Of a stretch of DNA of 64,000 bases, positions 52,169 through 61,131 are shown piece after piece. Origin of the DNA: Planotetraspora phitsanulokensis (GTDB lineage Bacteria; Actinomycetota; Actinomycetes; Streptosporangiales; Streptosporangiaceae); NCBI RefSeq assembly GCF_016863295.1, contig NZ_BOOP01000003.1:186001-250000 (forward strand), written 5' to 3'. The notes below the pieces were generated by a model. The model made no database searches. It had not been told where the DNA came from and saw nothing but the letters and a program-made list of their open reading frames with translations. The translations under genes were made by a program, and so were the position numbers. Positions within the stretch are counted from its first letter, which is position 1, and the number at the start of each line of letters is the position of its first letter.

Positions 52169-52932
52169 TCGTCACGTCCCTGAGACCGGCCTTCGTGTCC
52201 GAGCTGACCAAGATCCGGACTGTGCGGTCGACGGCCTGGACGTTGCTGTTGACCCTGCTGGTCTGCGCCGGCCTCGCCTACCTCGTCGGGGCGAGCTTCC
52301 GCGGTGCCACGCGCCGGGAGAACTTCGACCCGCTCTTCGCGACCTTCTACAGCCTCACGCTGGGCCAGCTCCCCCTTGTGGTGTTCGGCGTGCTCGTCGT
52401 CGGCGCCGAGTACAGCTCGGGAACGATTCGCGCCTCGCTCACCGCGGTGCCCCGGCGCGGCCTGTACTTCGCCGGCAAGGTGCTCGCCTGCGCACTTCCC
52501 GCCTTCTGCGTCTCGCTCCTGACCGTGCCGGCCACCTTCTTCTCGGCACAGGCGGGGCTGGGCCCGTACGGGACATCCCTCGACTCGGACGTGGCGGCGG
52601 CCGCCGTCGGCGCCTGCCTCAACCTGACGCTGATCTGCGTGTTCGCCATGGGAGTCGCGGCGATGTTGCGCAACACCACACTCACCCTGGCGATCCTGCT
52701 GCCCGTGTTCTTCCTCGGGTCGCAGGGGCTCGGCAACATCCCGGGCCTCAGGACGGTCACCCAGTACCTGCCGGACCAGGTCGGCATGGTCGTCATGCAT
52801 CTCGCCGGACCGCAGGGGGACCCGCGCTGGGCCCGCGACTACGGCCCGTGGACCGGACTCGGCCTCCTCGCACTCTGGGCCTCCATTGCCCTCGTCGGCG
52901 GCTTCCTCGTCCTGCGCCGCCGGGACGCCTGA
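52165..52932 (+). CDS. ABC-2 family permease
   Basis: A 255-residue permease with about six transmembrane helices. SELTKIRTVRSTAWTLLL starts the first, followed by GAEYSSGTIRASLTAVPRR, the standard motif of ABC-2 permeases linked to self-resistance ATPases. The GTG overlaps the ATPase stop (GTGA) with GGGAGG upstream. With the ATPase and the divergent two-component system it forms a sense-and-export module. Confidence 0.92.
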
Positions 52933-52963
52933 CCTCGGCACGCGGCCGGTGCGAGGCCCGGGC

Positions 52964-52998
52964 GAGGTCGCGGTCGCGCGAACGGCGACCGCGACCTC
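52964..52998. terminator. Bidirectional terminator
   Basis: GAGGTCGCGGTCGC, 7-base loop, GCGACCGCGACCTC: a perfect 14-bp stem between the convergent ABC permease and LUD genes. Confidence 0.88.
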
Positions 52999-53071
52999 AC
53001 CCGGCACAGCGACGGGGACCTCGTGCCGATGACGCCGGCGGTGTCCCGAGACTGTCGTCCCCGAGATCCGG

Positions 53072-53698
53072 TCAGAAGCCGACAACCTGCCGGATCAGGA
53101 TGATGTGGATGCGGCCGGGCTGTTCCTGGTGGATCTCGAGGATCTTGCCGATGCTGCTGTGCTGGCCGTAGACGGCCTGCGCCCGGGCGTCCTCCAGCTT
53201 CAGGCTGTGCAGGTGGATCCGCTCGTGAGCGGCCTCCAGCGTGGGGACCAGCTTCTGCGCTCCCACGACGAAGATCACGTTGGCGGCGCCCCACGCGTAA
53301 GCCGCGAGCTGGCTGCCGGAGAGCGACGCGATGGCGAGCGTTCCGTCACGCGTGACGGCGTGCACACTGCCCAGGGCGTAATCGGCCTGGCCGGCGATCA
53401 CCTTCATCTCCTGCGCCTGGGTCTGGAAGTCCAGCGCCATCATCTTGTTGCGCGCCGACTCGTACGGACCGTCGGCGTTGACCGCGTCCTCGATGCCGAC
53501 CTCCTTCAGCGTCACCGAGGTGTTGGTCATCACGGACGAGCCGTGCGGGATGCGTGCCAACGCCGCACGCCGGGCGGCGTCGAGATCGTCGACGACCTCC
53601 ACGCTGAACCCGTGCTCTTCCAGCGCGACCACCGTCGCCGAGAGCGTCGCATCGTCGGGCAGCGTCGTGAAGCGCTCCGAGGTGTCAATCGTGGTCAT
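53072..53698 (-). CDS. LUD-domain protein (LutC/YkgG-like)
   Basis: A 208-residue LUD (lactate utilisation) domain protein. IPHGSSVMTNTSVTLKEVGI and VHAVTRDGTLAIASLSGSQL, then VIFVVGAQKLVPTLEAAHER, fit the family; the end lacks the Fe-S domains of LutB. Stand-alone LUD proteins of this kind are common in actinobacteria and their reaction is not settled. AAGGAG precedes ATG 53698. It is divergent from a TetR gene, which probably regulates it. Confidence 0.87.
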   Translation of the reverse strand: MTTIDTSERFTTLPDDATLSATVVALEEHGFSVEVVDDLDAARRAALARIPHGSSVMTNTSVTLKEVGIEDAVNADGPYESARNKMMALDFQTQAQEMKVIAGQADYALGSVHAVTRDGTLAIASLSGSQLAAYAWGAANVIFVVGAQKLVPTLEAAHERIHLHSLKLEDARAQAVYGQHSSIGKILEIHQEQPGRIHIILIRQVVGF

Positions 53699-53836
53699 GA
53701 GTTTCTCCTTGTCAGCGATACCGCGGCCACAGACGGCCGGGATGTCGGCGCCCCTGCTCCACGCAAGAGGCGCCGAGCCGCGAACGGCGTAAGCGGACTT
53801 TACCCCGTTTAACTGGCCGACGATAGGGTGGGATGC

Positions 53837-54451
53837 GTGAAACAGCCCGACGTGTCGTGGGGAGCACCGCGCCCGGAACGCGCCGACGCCGCACGCAACC
53901 GGCAGCACCTGATCGCCACCGCCCGCGAGATGCTCGCCGAACTCGGCCCGGACCGGCTCACCATGGACGCCCTCGCCGAACGCTCAGGGCTCGGCAAGGG
54001 CACCGTGTTCCGCCGCTTCGGCACCCGCGCCGGAATCTTCGGGGCTCTCCTGGACGACGGCGAACGCGCCTTCCAGGAGCAGGTGCTCTGCGGCCCGCCC
54101 CCGCTGGGTCCGAGCGCCCCGCCGCTGGACCGGCTGGTCGCCTACGGTCAGGCCCGGGTGCGCTTCCTCATGGAGCACCAGGTAATCGCCCGGGCCGCTC
54201 TCGACGGACGCCAGCCCATCCCCGCCGGATCCCAGTCGCCGCTGTCGCACACCCACATCCGGATGCTTCTCGGTCAGATCGACCTCGGCCCGGCCGACCT
54301 GGACCTCCTCGCCATCCAGCTCACCGCCGCCCTCGACGGCCCCCTGCTGCTCTACCTGTCGGCCGCCACCCTCACCCAGTCGCCCCAGCGCTTCGAACAG
54401 CAGCTCAGCGACAGCTGGCAAGACCTCGTACGACGCGTCTGCCGGCCCTGA
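53837..54451 (+). CDS. TetR-family regulator
   Basis: A 204-residue regulator. LTMDALAERSGLGKGTVFRRFGTRAGIF is the helix-turn-helix, interrupted only by its turn. GTG 53837 is favoured (GGGTGGGA upstream); GTG 53828 is the alternative. It is divergent from the LUD gene with a 138-bp region containing AACTTTACCCCGTTTAACT-like half-sites, so it likely controls that gene and itself. Confidence 0.87.
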   Translation: MKQPDVSWGAPRPERADAARNRQHLIATAREMLAELGPDRLTMDALAERSGLGKGTVFRRFGTRAGIFGALLDDGERAFQEQVLCGPPPLGPSAPPLDRLVAYGQARVRFLMEHQVIARAALDGRQPIPAGSQSPLSHTHIRMLLGQIDLGPADLDLLAIQLTAALDGPLLLYLSAATLTQSPQRFEQQLSDSWQDLVRRVCRP

Positions 54452-54477
54452 CGGCCCCGACGGCGACGGGCATCGGC

Positions 54478-55173
54478 TCAGCGAGCCCGGTCCAGGGCGC
54501 AGTCCCCGCATTTCCGGGCACCGGGCACGCGGTAGTACAGGCAGCAACTGCGGCGCCGGAACCTGAGGTCCGGTCCCGTGACGACGCCGGTGCCGCGCAG
54601 ATCCCCGGTGTCGAGCAGGCTCCTCGCCAGCGGGCCGGCGTCGCGTCCCCGGACGGGACGGGCACGGAGGATCTCACGTGCCGCCTCCGCCAGGGCGGAC
54701 GCCGCGTTGCCGTACAGGAGCCTGGGGGCGACCTTGACGCGCAACCCGGCGGCGAGCCGCGCCAGATGCTCGGTCATGACCAGTCGGTAGATCTCCGAGA
54801 TCGGCGCCTCACCAGGGGGCGCCGTCCATCCGCGAGGTTCCGGCAACCTCAGTCCCGGCCCGTCCGCCTCCTGCTGGAGATCGCCGAGGTCGAGGAGTAC
54901 GCCGTGCAGGACCAGGCAGCCGAGCACGGGAGACCACAGGCGGGCGGCGTGGCCGAGTTGGACGATGGAGGCGGCGATCCGCGGCTCGCGTGTGCCGTAG
55001 CGGGCCGTGCGCTCCGACACCAGATGCGCCAGCCCTTCCGCGTAGGCGTCGGTGACAGGCCGCCACGCGCCACCGGTCTCACCCGCGGCGACCGAGAAGA
55101 AGGATCCCAGGGCGGCGATGTCGGTCAGTGCGGCGGCGACGGTCGCGCGGGGCGCGGGCGGCAGTGGCGTCAC
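54478..55173 (-). CDS. FhuF-like (2Fe-2S) protein
   Basis: A 231-residue ferric-reductase-like protein. The C-terminal cysteine signature is SCCLYYRVPGARKCGDC (C-C-x10-C-x2-C), the [2Fe-2S] site of FhuF. The body is the helical FhuF-type domain. It usually reduces iron in ferric siderophores. Here its GTG overlaps the stop of a BtuD-like ATPase and the operon is led by a cobalamin riboswitch, so reduction of cobalt in cobalamin or another corrinoid-related role is an attractive inference. Confidence 0.86.
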   Translation of the reverse strand: MTPLPPAPRATVAAALTDIAALGSFFSVAAGETGGAWRPVTDAYAEGLAHLVSERTARYGTREPRIAASIVQLGHAARLWSPVLGCLVLHGVLLDLGDLQQEADGPGLRLPEPRGWTAPPGEAPISEIYRLVMTEHLARLAAGLRVKVAPRLLYGNAASALAEAAREILRARPVRGRDAGPLARSLLDTGDLRGTGVVTGPDLRFRRRSCCLYYRVPGARKCGDCALDRAR

Positions 55174-55997
55174 CTCGGCGTCCCCTCGTCCGCGTCCGGC
55201 AGGGCGGACCGGCCGAACGGCATGACGCTGATCTGCGGGATCCCCGTGCGGGGGTCGCTGGTCACGTCCGCGGCCACCCGGTAGACCTCCTCCAGCAGCG
55301 CGGGAGTGAGCACCGTCGCGGGCGGGCCGGTCGCGACGACACGGCCGGCGTCCAGCACGCAGATCCGATCGCTGAACGCCGCGGCCAGGTTCAGGTCGTG
55401 CAGCGCGATGATCGCCGTCACGCCGAGCCGTCGCACCTGCCGGAGCGCGTCGAGCTGATGGCGCAGATCGAGGTGGTTGGTCGGCTCGTCCAGCACCATG
55501 GTTCCGGTCCGCTGCGCCAGGGCACGGGCGATCAGCACACGCTGCTTCTCTCCCCCGGACAGCCGGTCGAACGGGGCCTCGGCGAGATCGGCGACGTCCA
55601 GGGACGCCAGGGCGTCCATGATGATGCGCCTGTCCTCGGCGTCGTCGCCCTGGAAGGCCCGCTTGTAGGGAGTCCGGCCCATGGCGGTCACGTCGTACAC
55701 CGTCAGGTCGAACTCGCCGGGTGTCTCCTGCAGGACGGCGGCCAGCCGCCGCGCCACGTGCCTGCCCGGCATGCGCCAGACGTCCTCGTCGTCGAGCAGC
55801 ACGCGTCCGGACGTCGGCCGCAGGGCGCGGTAGACGGTGCGCAACAGGGTGGACTTGCCCGCCCCGTTGGGCCCGACGAGTGCGAGGACCTCGCCGGGTT
55901 CGACATGGAAGGTGACGTCGTGCACCAGCGCGCGGCCGCCGGCCACGACGCTGACCTTCTCGGCCCGCAGGCGCGCGGGCGCGCCGGCGGTGGTCAA
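55170..55997 (-). CDS. btuD: Cobalamin-type ABC importer ATPase
   Basis: A 275-residue FecE/BtuD-type ATPase. Walker A is GPNGAGKST, signature LSGGEKQRVLIAR, Walker B TMVLDEPTNHLDL. TTG 55997 overlaps the permease stop and has GGAGGG upstream. The riboswitch at the head of the operon points to vitamin B12 or a corrinoid as substrate; by sequence alone a siderophore would be equally possible. Confidence 0.87.
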   Translation of the reverse strand: MTTAGAPARLRAEKVSVVAGGRALVHDVTFHVEPGEVLALVGPNGAGKSTLLRTVYRALRPTSGRVLLDDEDVWRMPGRHVARRLAAVLQETPGEFDLTVYDVTAMGRTPYKRAFQGDDAEDRRIIMDALASLDVADLAEAPFDRLSGGEKQRVLIARALAQRTGTMVLDEPTNHLDLRHQLDALRQVRRLGVTAIIALHDLNLAAAFSDRICVLDAGRVVATGPPATVLTPALLEEVYRVAADVTSDPRTGIPQISVMPFGRSALPDADEGTPR

Positions 55998-57070
55998 CGG
56001 GCCGCCCTCCGGCGCATCAGCCAGAGGAAGCAGGGTCCTCCGACCAGGGCGGTCAGGATGCCGATCGGGATCTCCTCGGGTGCGATGACGCTGCGGGCGG
56101 CGAGGTCGGCGGCGATCAGGAAGGCGGCGCCCAGCAACGCGACCGCCGGGAGCGCGCGGCGGTGGTCCGCCCCGACCAGGAGGCGCACCACGTGCGGCAT
56201 CATGAGCCCGACGAACCCGATCGAGCCGCTGACGGCCACGATCGCCCCGATGACGAGGGCGACGAGCACGAACAGCGCCGCGCGGAAGCGGTGGACGTTC
56301 AGGCCCAGGGACGCGGCGGCCTCCTCTCCCGCCAGCAGCAGGTTGAGCGGCCGGCTCACGGCGAGCAGCGAGGCCGTCCCCAGCAGGACCGCCCCCGCGG
56401 GAATCCACACCAGGTCCCAGGTGGTGCCGGCGAGGCCGCCGAGCATCCATCTGAGCGCCGACTCGGTCTTGCGGGGATCGCCGGAGGTGACGATGAGATA
56501 GCTCGCGATCGCCGACAGCACCTCCCCCGTGGCGACTCCGGACAGGACCAGCCTGACCGTGGTCATCCGCCCGCCGGTGCGGGCGAGGAAGTAGACGAGC
56601 AGCAGGGCCACGAGAGCCCCCGCGAAGGCGGCGACGGGAAGCGAGAACGCCCCGAACGCCGACAGGCCGAGCACCATGACGAGTACGGCTCCGACCGTCG
56701 CCCCCGACGAGACTCCCAGCAACATCGGGTCGGCCAGGGGGTTGCGGACCAGAGCCTGCAGGGCCATCCCGCAGACCGACAACCCCGCGCCGACGACGCC
56801 GCCCAGCAGAACCCTGGGCAGGCGCACGTCCATCACGATCGTCTCCCTGACCGGCGGCCACGTCGGATCGACCAGGGACGGCACGAGCCGGTGCAGCAGG
56901 ATGCCCCAGACCTGGCCGGGCGGCAGCGGGACGGAGCCGAACGCGATCCCGGCCGTGGCCGCTGCCACGACCAGGAGAGCGAGCAGCACCAGAACGGGCA
57001 CGTACGGCAGCCGCCCGCGCCCGGCGACGGCCGGCGCGGCTTCCGGCCGTACGTCGGTCGTTCCGGTCAC
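55994..57070 (-). CDS. btuC: Cobalamin-type ABC importer permease
   Basis: A 358-residue FecCD-family permease with about ten transmembrane helices. RLPRVLLGGVVGAGLSVCG, QALVRNPLADPMLLGVSSGA and GSIGFVGLMMPHVVRLLVG are the diagnostic blocks. GTG 57070 overlaps the binding-protein stop. It pairs with the ATPase encoded next. Confidence 0.9.
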   Translation of the reverse strand: MTGTTDVRPEAAPAVAGRGRLPYVPVLVLLALLVVAAATAGIAFGSVPLPPGQVWGILLHRLVPSLVDPTWPPVRETIVMDVRLPRVLLGGVVGAGLSVCGMALQALVRNPLADPMLLGVSSGATVGAVLVMVLGLSAFGAFSLPVAAFAGALVALLLVYFLARTGGRMTTVRLVLSGVATGEVLSAIASYLIVTSGDPRKTESALRWMLGGLAGTTWDLVWIPAGAVLLGTASLLAVSRPLNLLLAGEEAAASLGLNVHRFRAALFVLVALVIGAIVAVSGSIGFVGLMMPHVVRLLVGADHRRALPAVALLGAAFLIAADLAARSVIAPEEIPIGILTALVGGPCFLWLMRRRAAR

Positions 57071-58107
57071 GCGAAGCGGTCCGGGTGCAGCTGCTGAGCC
57101 AGCGACCGAACGCCTGCCGGCACCCGGACTCCCAGCACCGTCGACGACAGCGGCAGCACCGCGAACCGGCGGTTCCTGATCGCGGGCACGTCCTTGAGCG
57201 CCGGGCTGGCCAGCAGGAACGCCTTCTTCTGCTCGACGGACTCGTCGCCGTAGTCGTAGATGACGATCGCGTCGGGTGCGCGCTCCGCCACCTGCTCGAA
57301 GGAGACGTCCCCGAACGCCTTGTCGAGGTCGGCGAACACGTTCGTCCCTCCCGCCAGCTTGATCATCTCGTTCCCGATCCCGGCGCCGCCCGCGGTGAAG
57401 GCCGTCTTGTCGCCGCTGTCGTAGACGAACACCTTGACCGGCTCGACTAAGTCGATCTTCGCCTTCACCCCGTCCAGGACCTCGTGCATCGCCGCGATCC
57501 GGCGTTCGGCGCGGTCGGAGACGCCGAAGATCCTTCCGATGGCCCGGACCTCCTCGTCGACCCGGGCCGTGGTCACCGGGCCCTCGGTGCACCCCTCGAT
57601 GTTGAGGTAGGTGTTCACGCCGGCCTTCGCGAAAGCGTCCCGGCCGCGTCCCTCCTTCTCATCGAAGGCGCTGGCGAACCCGCCGTACACGAAGTCGGGC
57701 TCCGCCGACAGCAGCGACTCGTACGACGGGTACTCCTCGGCCAGCACCTTGACGCCGTCGTACGCCGTCTTGTACTCGGGCAGGATCGAGTCGTCCAGGT
57801 AGGCCGTGCCGACCATCGACTTCTCCAGTCCGAGAGCGAGCATGATCTCGGTGGCGTGCTGGTTGAGCGACACCGCACGCCGTGGCGGCTCCTGGTAGGT
57901 GGTCGTCACACCGCAGTCGGTCACGGTCACGGGGAAGCCCGCGACCGATCCACTCGCCGGCGAGGGACCGGCCGCTGACGGCGAGCTCTGCCCCGCTCCA
58001 CAGCCCGCGAGCAGCAGTACGGCCGTCGCGATCAGCGAGAGCGACCGGAGAGGGCGGAACGCCTGGGCGGCGCGGCCGTCGCCGCTCACCCGGTGGGGAA
58101 GGTTCAT
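57067..58107 (-). CDS. btuF: Cobalamin-type ABC importer binding lipoprotein
   Basis: A 346-residue periplasmic-binding-protein-like lipoprotein with signal and lipobox LLLAGC (Cys about 36). PPRRAVSLNQHATEIMLALGL starts the first lobe; the second has AIRNRRFAVLPLSS. Several surface cysteines and tyrosines line the cleft. ATG 58107 has GGAG upstream. It is the first gene after the cobalamin riboswitch, which argues for cobalamin/corrinoid uptake over iron siderophores. Confidence 0.87.
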   Translation of the reverse strand: MNLPHRVSGDGRAAQAFRPLRSLSLIATAVLLLAGCGAGQSSPSAAGPSPASGSVAGFPVTVTDCGVTTTYQEPPRRAVSLNQHATEIMLALGLEKSMVGTAYLDDSILPEYKTAYDGVKVLAEEYPSYESLLSAEPDFVYGGFASAFDEKEGRGRDAFAKAGVNTYLNIEGCTEGPVTTARVDEEVRAIGRIFGVSDRAERRIAAMHEVLDGVKAKIDLVEPVKVFVYDSGDKTAFTAGGAGIGNEMIKLAGGTNVFADLDKAFGDVSFEQVAERAPDAIVIYDYGDESVEQKKAFLLASPALKDVPAIRNRRFAVLPLSSTVLGVRVPAGVRSLAQQLHPDRFA

Positions 58108-58284
58108 CGATGGTCTCCTGACGACGGGCCGCGGACCACCGTTCCTCGACGGCGACCACGGCGAGCGGGAGACGAACCACCCTGAGAGAGCGGGCACACG
58201 CAGCGCGAAGGCGTGCGATCCCTGACGACCGGCACGCGGCCCACCCGTCCTCTCTTGGGGAGATCCGCCCCAATTCCCTGAGGA

Positions 58285-58436
58285 GGCGACCGCGTGAGTC
58301 TCCTGGCTCTCGGGTCGAGGCTCGCCCCGGCCTTCCCACCCGGCAATCCGGGCAGTGGCATCGTCGGGGTCCGCTCGCCGATCACAGTGGCGGGACCGCG
58401 CCGGATTCACACCGGCTTCCTCGTTCCGCCGTCGCC
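58285..58436 (-). promoter_or_regulatory. Cobalamin riboswitch
   Basis: On the minus strand, GGCGAC at the 5' end (58436-58431) pairs with GTCGCC at the 3' end (58290-58285) as P1. The conserved core reads GCCGGTGTGAATCCGGCGCG then GTCCCGCCACTGTGA near 58425-58380, and the B12 box GCCAGGAGACTC lies near 58313-58302. It precedes the binding-protein gene by about 180 bp and should switch the operon off when cobalamin is plentiful. Confidence 0.93.
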
Positions 58437-58581
58437 TACGCGGATCATTTTCGCATAAGACACATACCTCACAAAGACGTCATGAGTGGCCGTCGCTCGC
58501 CTGCCCTGCCTTCGGGTGAGCGAGCGGTGGGCGGAGAGCCGCCCGGCGGCCGTTGCGAAAGGCCGCCGGGGCGTACCCGGC
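58437..58581. other. Intergenic, promoter side of the riboswitch
   Basis: Holds the promoter of the cobalamin operon (AT-rich ATGTGTCTTATGCGAAAA on the minus strand around 58450-58467, with TTATGC as a possible -10). Nothing else was seen. Confidence 0.4.
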
Positions 58582-59409
58582 TCAGCTCTCCTGGTCGAGG
58601 AAGGCGAGGGTGACCGCTGCGAAGAGCGGGGACAGGAAGAGGTCGTAATGCGTGAGACCGGGCAGGATCGCCAGTGCGTGACCGCCCTTGGGCCGGGCCT
58701 CGCCCTGCCAGCCGCCGTCGCGCAGGCCGCCGTCGAGGAGTTTGAAGACCTCGACGTAGTGGCTCGGGGGTGCCATGTCGGCGTCGGCGGCGACCACCAG
58801 CGTCGGCATCCTCAGGCCGCGCACCTCCTCGGAGAAGTCGAAGTCCTGCGCCATCGCCTCACCGATCTTGTCGAGCAGCTTCGGGAAGTGCTCGGGATGG
58901 GGGGCCACCCGCTGGTAGAGCTCGTACATCGGGGTGTCCTTCATGAACTCGGCGGCCGCCGCGCTCACCTGGCCCTGCTGCTGGAGCATCTCCGGGTAGA
59001 TGGCGTCACGGCTGACGTTCGCCGACGCCGCGACCAGGCGGCCCACCTTCTCCGGGTGCCTGATCGCCACCTGCAGCGCCACCCCGCCGCCGAGGGAGTA
59101 GCCGACCACGGCGGGCTTCTCCAGGCCGAGGTGGTCGATGAGCGCGGCGACGTCATCGCCCATCAGCCGGACGTCGAGCGGCCGGTCGATGTCGGCGGTC
59201 CGGCCGTGCCCCTGCAGGTCGACGAGGACGACCTGGTGGTGGTCGGCCAGGGCCGGAATGATCGGCCCGAACATCTCACCCGAGCCGAGGCCTCCGTGCA
59301 GCAGGATCAGCGGGGATCCCGCCCCGTGCGTCTCGTAGTACAGGTTGATTCCGTTGACGTCGGCGTACTGACCTGAGCCGGCGCTGTCAGCGGTCCATTC
59401 CGTGGACAT
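58582..59409 (-). CDS. Alpha/beta-fold hydrolase
   Basis: A 275-residue hydrolase. LILLHGGLGSGEMFGPIIPAL is the oxyanion region, VVGYSLGGGVALQVA has the nucleophile Ser, VVAADADMAPPSH the acid, and LPGLTHYDLF the His. It resembles non-haem haloperoxidase/epoxide-hydrolase-type proteins. AAGGAG precedes ATG 59409. It is divergent from an ECF sigma factor gene, which may regulate it. Confidence 0.88.
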   Translation of the reverse strand: MSTEWTADSAGSGQYADVNGINLYYETHGAGSPLILLHGGLGSGEMFGPIIPALADHHQVVLVDLQGHGRTADIDRPLDVRLMGDDVAALIDHLGLEKPAVVGYSLGGGVALQVAIRHPEKVGRLVAASANVSRDAIYPEMLQQQGQVSAAAAEFMKDTPMYELYQRVAPHPEHFPKLLDKIGEAMAQDFDFSEEVRGLRMPTLVVAADADMAPPSHYVEVFKLLDGGLRDGGWQGEARPKGGHALAILPGLTHYDLFLSPLFAAVTLAFLDQES

Positions 59410-59644
59410 GATCACTCCTTGCGTACGTCCTGTTCGGTTCGACGCGTCTGTAGACCGGGCGAGTCCCGGAAACTCATCGCTCTCGGCGGAACGACTTTTC
59501 CGCACGCTCGTAAGCATCCACGTCACGAGCACCTGGTGCAGTTCGGCCGCCGATGGTGACTGGCGTGGACGCCCCCGGCCCGATGTCGGGGAGGATGCCG
59601 CTTCGCCCCCGAAAACGTCGTAGTCGCCCGCTAGGTTCGTCAGT

Positions 59645-60622
59645 GTGGACGATGTGGCGGCCAATGCACCGATCGAGTCGCGGCTGGAGGCGTACCGGCC
59701 TGAGCTGACGGGCTACTGCTACCGGATGCTGGGGTCCGCCTTCGAGGCCGAAGACGCCGTACAGGACACCCTGGTGCGCGCGTGGCGCGGGTTCGACCGG
59801 TTCGAAGGACGCTCGACGCTGCGGTCCTGGCTGTACCGGATCGCGACCAACGTCTGCCTGAACATGCTCTCCAGCGCTCAGCTGCGGGTCCGGCCCATGG
59901 ACCTCGGGCCGGCCGGGTCCGGCCGCGCCGCCGACCCGGGCGAGCCGCGTCCCGACCAGATCTGGGTGGGCCCGGTGCCGGACGGCCGGGTGCTGCCCGA
60001 GGTGGCCGACCCGGCGAACGTGGTCGCCGAACGCGAGTCGATCCGGCTGGCGTTCGTCGCCGCGCTGCAGCACCTGCCGCCGCGGCAGCGGGCCGTGCTG
60101 ATCCTGCGGGAGGTGCTGGCCTGGTCGGCCCAGGAGGTCGCCGACCTGCTCGACACCTCGGTGCCCGGCGTCAACAGCGCCCTCCAGCGGGCCCGGGCCA
60201 CCATCGCCACCGCCGACACCGCCGCCGACGTCCACAGGCCGTTGGACGACGAGCAGAAGGCACTGCTGACGCGTTATGTGAAGGCGTTCGAGGACTACGA
60301 CCTCGAGGCGCTGACGACGCTGCTGCATGACGACGCGACGTTGTCGATGCCGCCGTTGCCGCTGTGGCTGCGCGGCCACGACGACATCGTCGCCTGGATG
60401 GCCGGTACGGGCAGCGGCTGCCGCGGCTCGCGCCTGGTGCCGGTGACGGCCAACGGCATGCCGGCGTTCGGGCAGTACCGGCCCAGCACCAGTGGCTCCG
60501 GTCACGACCCGTGGGGTCTGACCGTGCTGGAGATCTCAGCGGGGCGGATCGCGGCCGTCAACAACTTCCTCGACACCGCCCGCCTCTTCCCGCTGTTCGG
60601 GCTGCCGGCCCGCCTGGATTAG
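59645..60622 (+). CDS. ECF sigma factor with SnoaL-like C-terminal domain
   Basis: A 325-residue extracytoplasmic-function sigma factor of the long, SnoaL-fused type (TIGR02960/SigX5, mycobacterial SigG-like). Region 2 is AEDAVQDTLVRAWRGFDRF and TLRSWLYRIATNVCLN; region 4 is LPPRQRAVLILREVLAW and SAQEVADLLDTSVPGVNSAL. Residues about 205-320 form the SnoaL-like domain, which may sense a ligand in place of an anti-sigma factor. GTG 59645 is the start. The gene runs tail-to-tail over the STAS gene by 87 bp. Confidence 0.9.
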   Translation: MDDVAANAPIESRLEAYRPELTGYCYRMLGSAFEAEDAVQDTLVRAWRGFDRFEGRSTLRSWLYRIATNVCLNMLSSAQLRVRPMDLGPAGSGRAADPGEPRPDQIWVGPVPDGRVLPEVADPANVVAERESIRLAFVAALQHLPPRQRAVLILREVLAWSAQEVADLLDTSVPGVNSALQRARATIATADTAADVHRPLDDEQKALLTRYVKAFEDYDLEALTTLLHDDATLSMPPLPLWLRGHDDIVAWMAGTGSGCRGSRLVPVTANGMPAFGQYRPSTSGSGHDPWGLTVLEISAGRIAAVNNFLDTARLFPLFGLPARLD

Positions 60623-60898
60623 CACGTCGGTCAGCCCGAGCAGGCGTACGAGCTCGAGCAGGTCCGGGCAGGCGCCGGTGACCGTCAGATTCCAGCCGTG
60701 CCGACGCGCGGTCAGGCGCAACCTGGCCAGCGCCTCGACCGTCACCACGTCGGGACGGACCACGTCGGCCACGTCGCAGACCACGACGCCGCCGCCACTG
60801 CGGCCGCGCACCAGTTCGGCGAGGTCGGCGCACAGGACGGGGATGTCCGCGCGCGTGAGCGTCGCGCCGATGGTGAATGAGGTCGCGGAGGCCGTCAT
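60536..60898 (-). CDS. STAS-domain (anti-anti-sigma-like) protein
   Basis: A 120-residue STAS protein. VVVCDVADVVRPDVVTVEALARL holds the usual phosphorylation-site loop, but the conserved Ser/Thr position is an Asp/Val context, so regulation by phosphorylation is uncertain. LLGLTDVL is the typical end, followed by a charged tail. Its 3' end overlaps the sigma factor gene on the opposite strand by 87 bp. ATG 60898 is the likely start. Confidence 0.8.
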   Translation of the reverse strand: MTASATSFTIGATLTRADIPVLCADLAELVRGRSGGGVVVCDVADVVRPDVVTVEALARLRLTARRHGWNLTVTGACPDLLELVRLLGLTDVLIQAGRQPEQREEAGGVEEVVDGRDPPR

Positions 60899-61131
60899 AT
60901 GAATAGGACCGGCGGCATCGCGGAAACTCATCGCCGGCGCCGACGACCTATCGGCCCCAGGACGTGAAAGCGATGCCGCACGTGTGCGGGAGGGTCAGGG
61001 AAGGCCGATGACCAGGCGTAGCGAGCCGTGGAACTCGGGCTGGTCGCGGAGGTGGCCGAAGCGGGCGTCCCAAGCTCCGCTCTCGAGGTCGGCGCGCAGG
61101 CGGGCGACGCACCCGGCGTGAGTTCGCCGGC

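Noticed and set aside
56162-57097. Plus-strand frame over the cobalamin permease gene
   Set aside because: Composition is Arg/Gln/His-rich shadow coding; the FecCD permease on the minus strand is certain.
54478-58107. Siderophore-iron importer as the primary call for the ABC operon
   Set aside because: The binding protein and FhuF-like gene alone would fit iron, but the cobalamin riboswitch at the operon head outweighs them.
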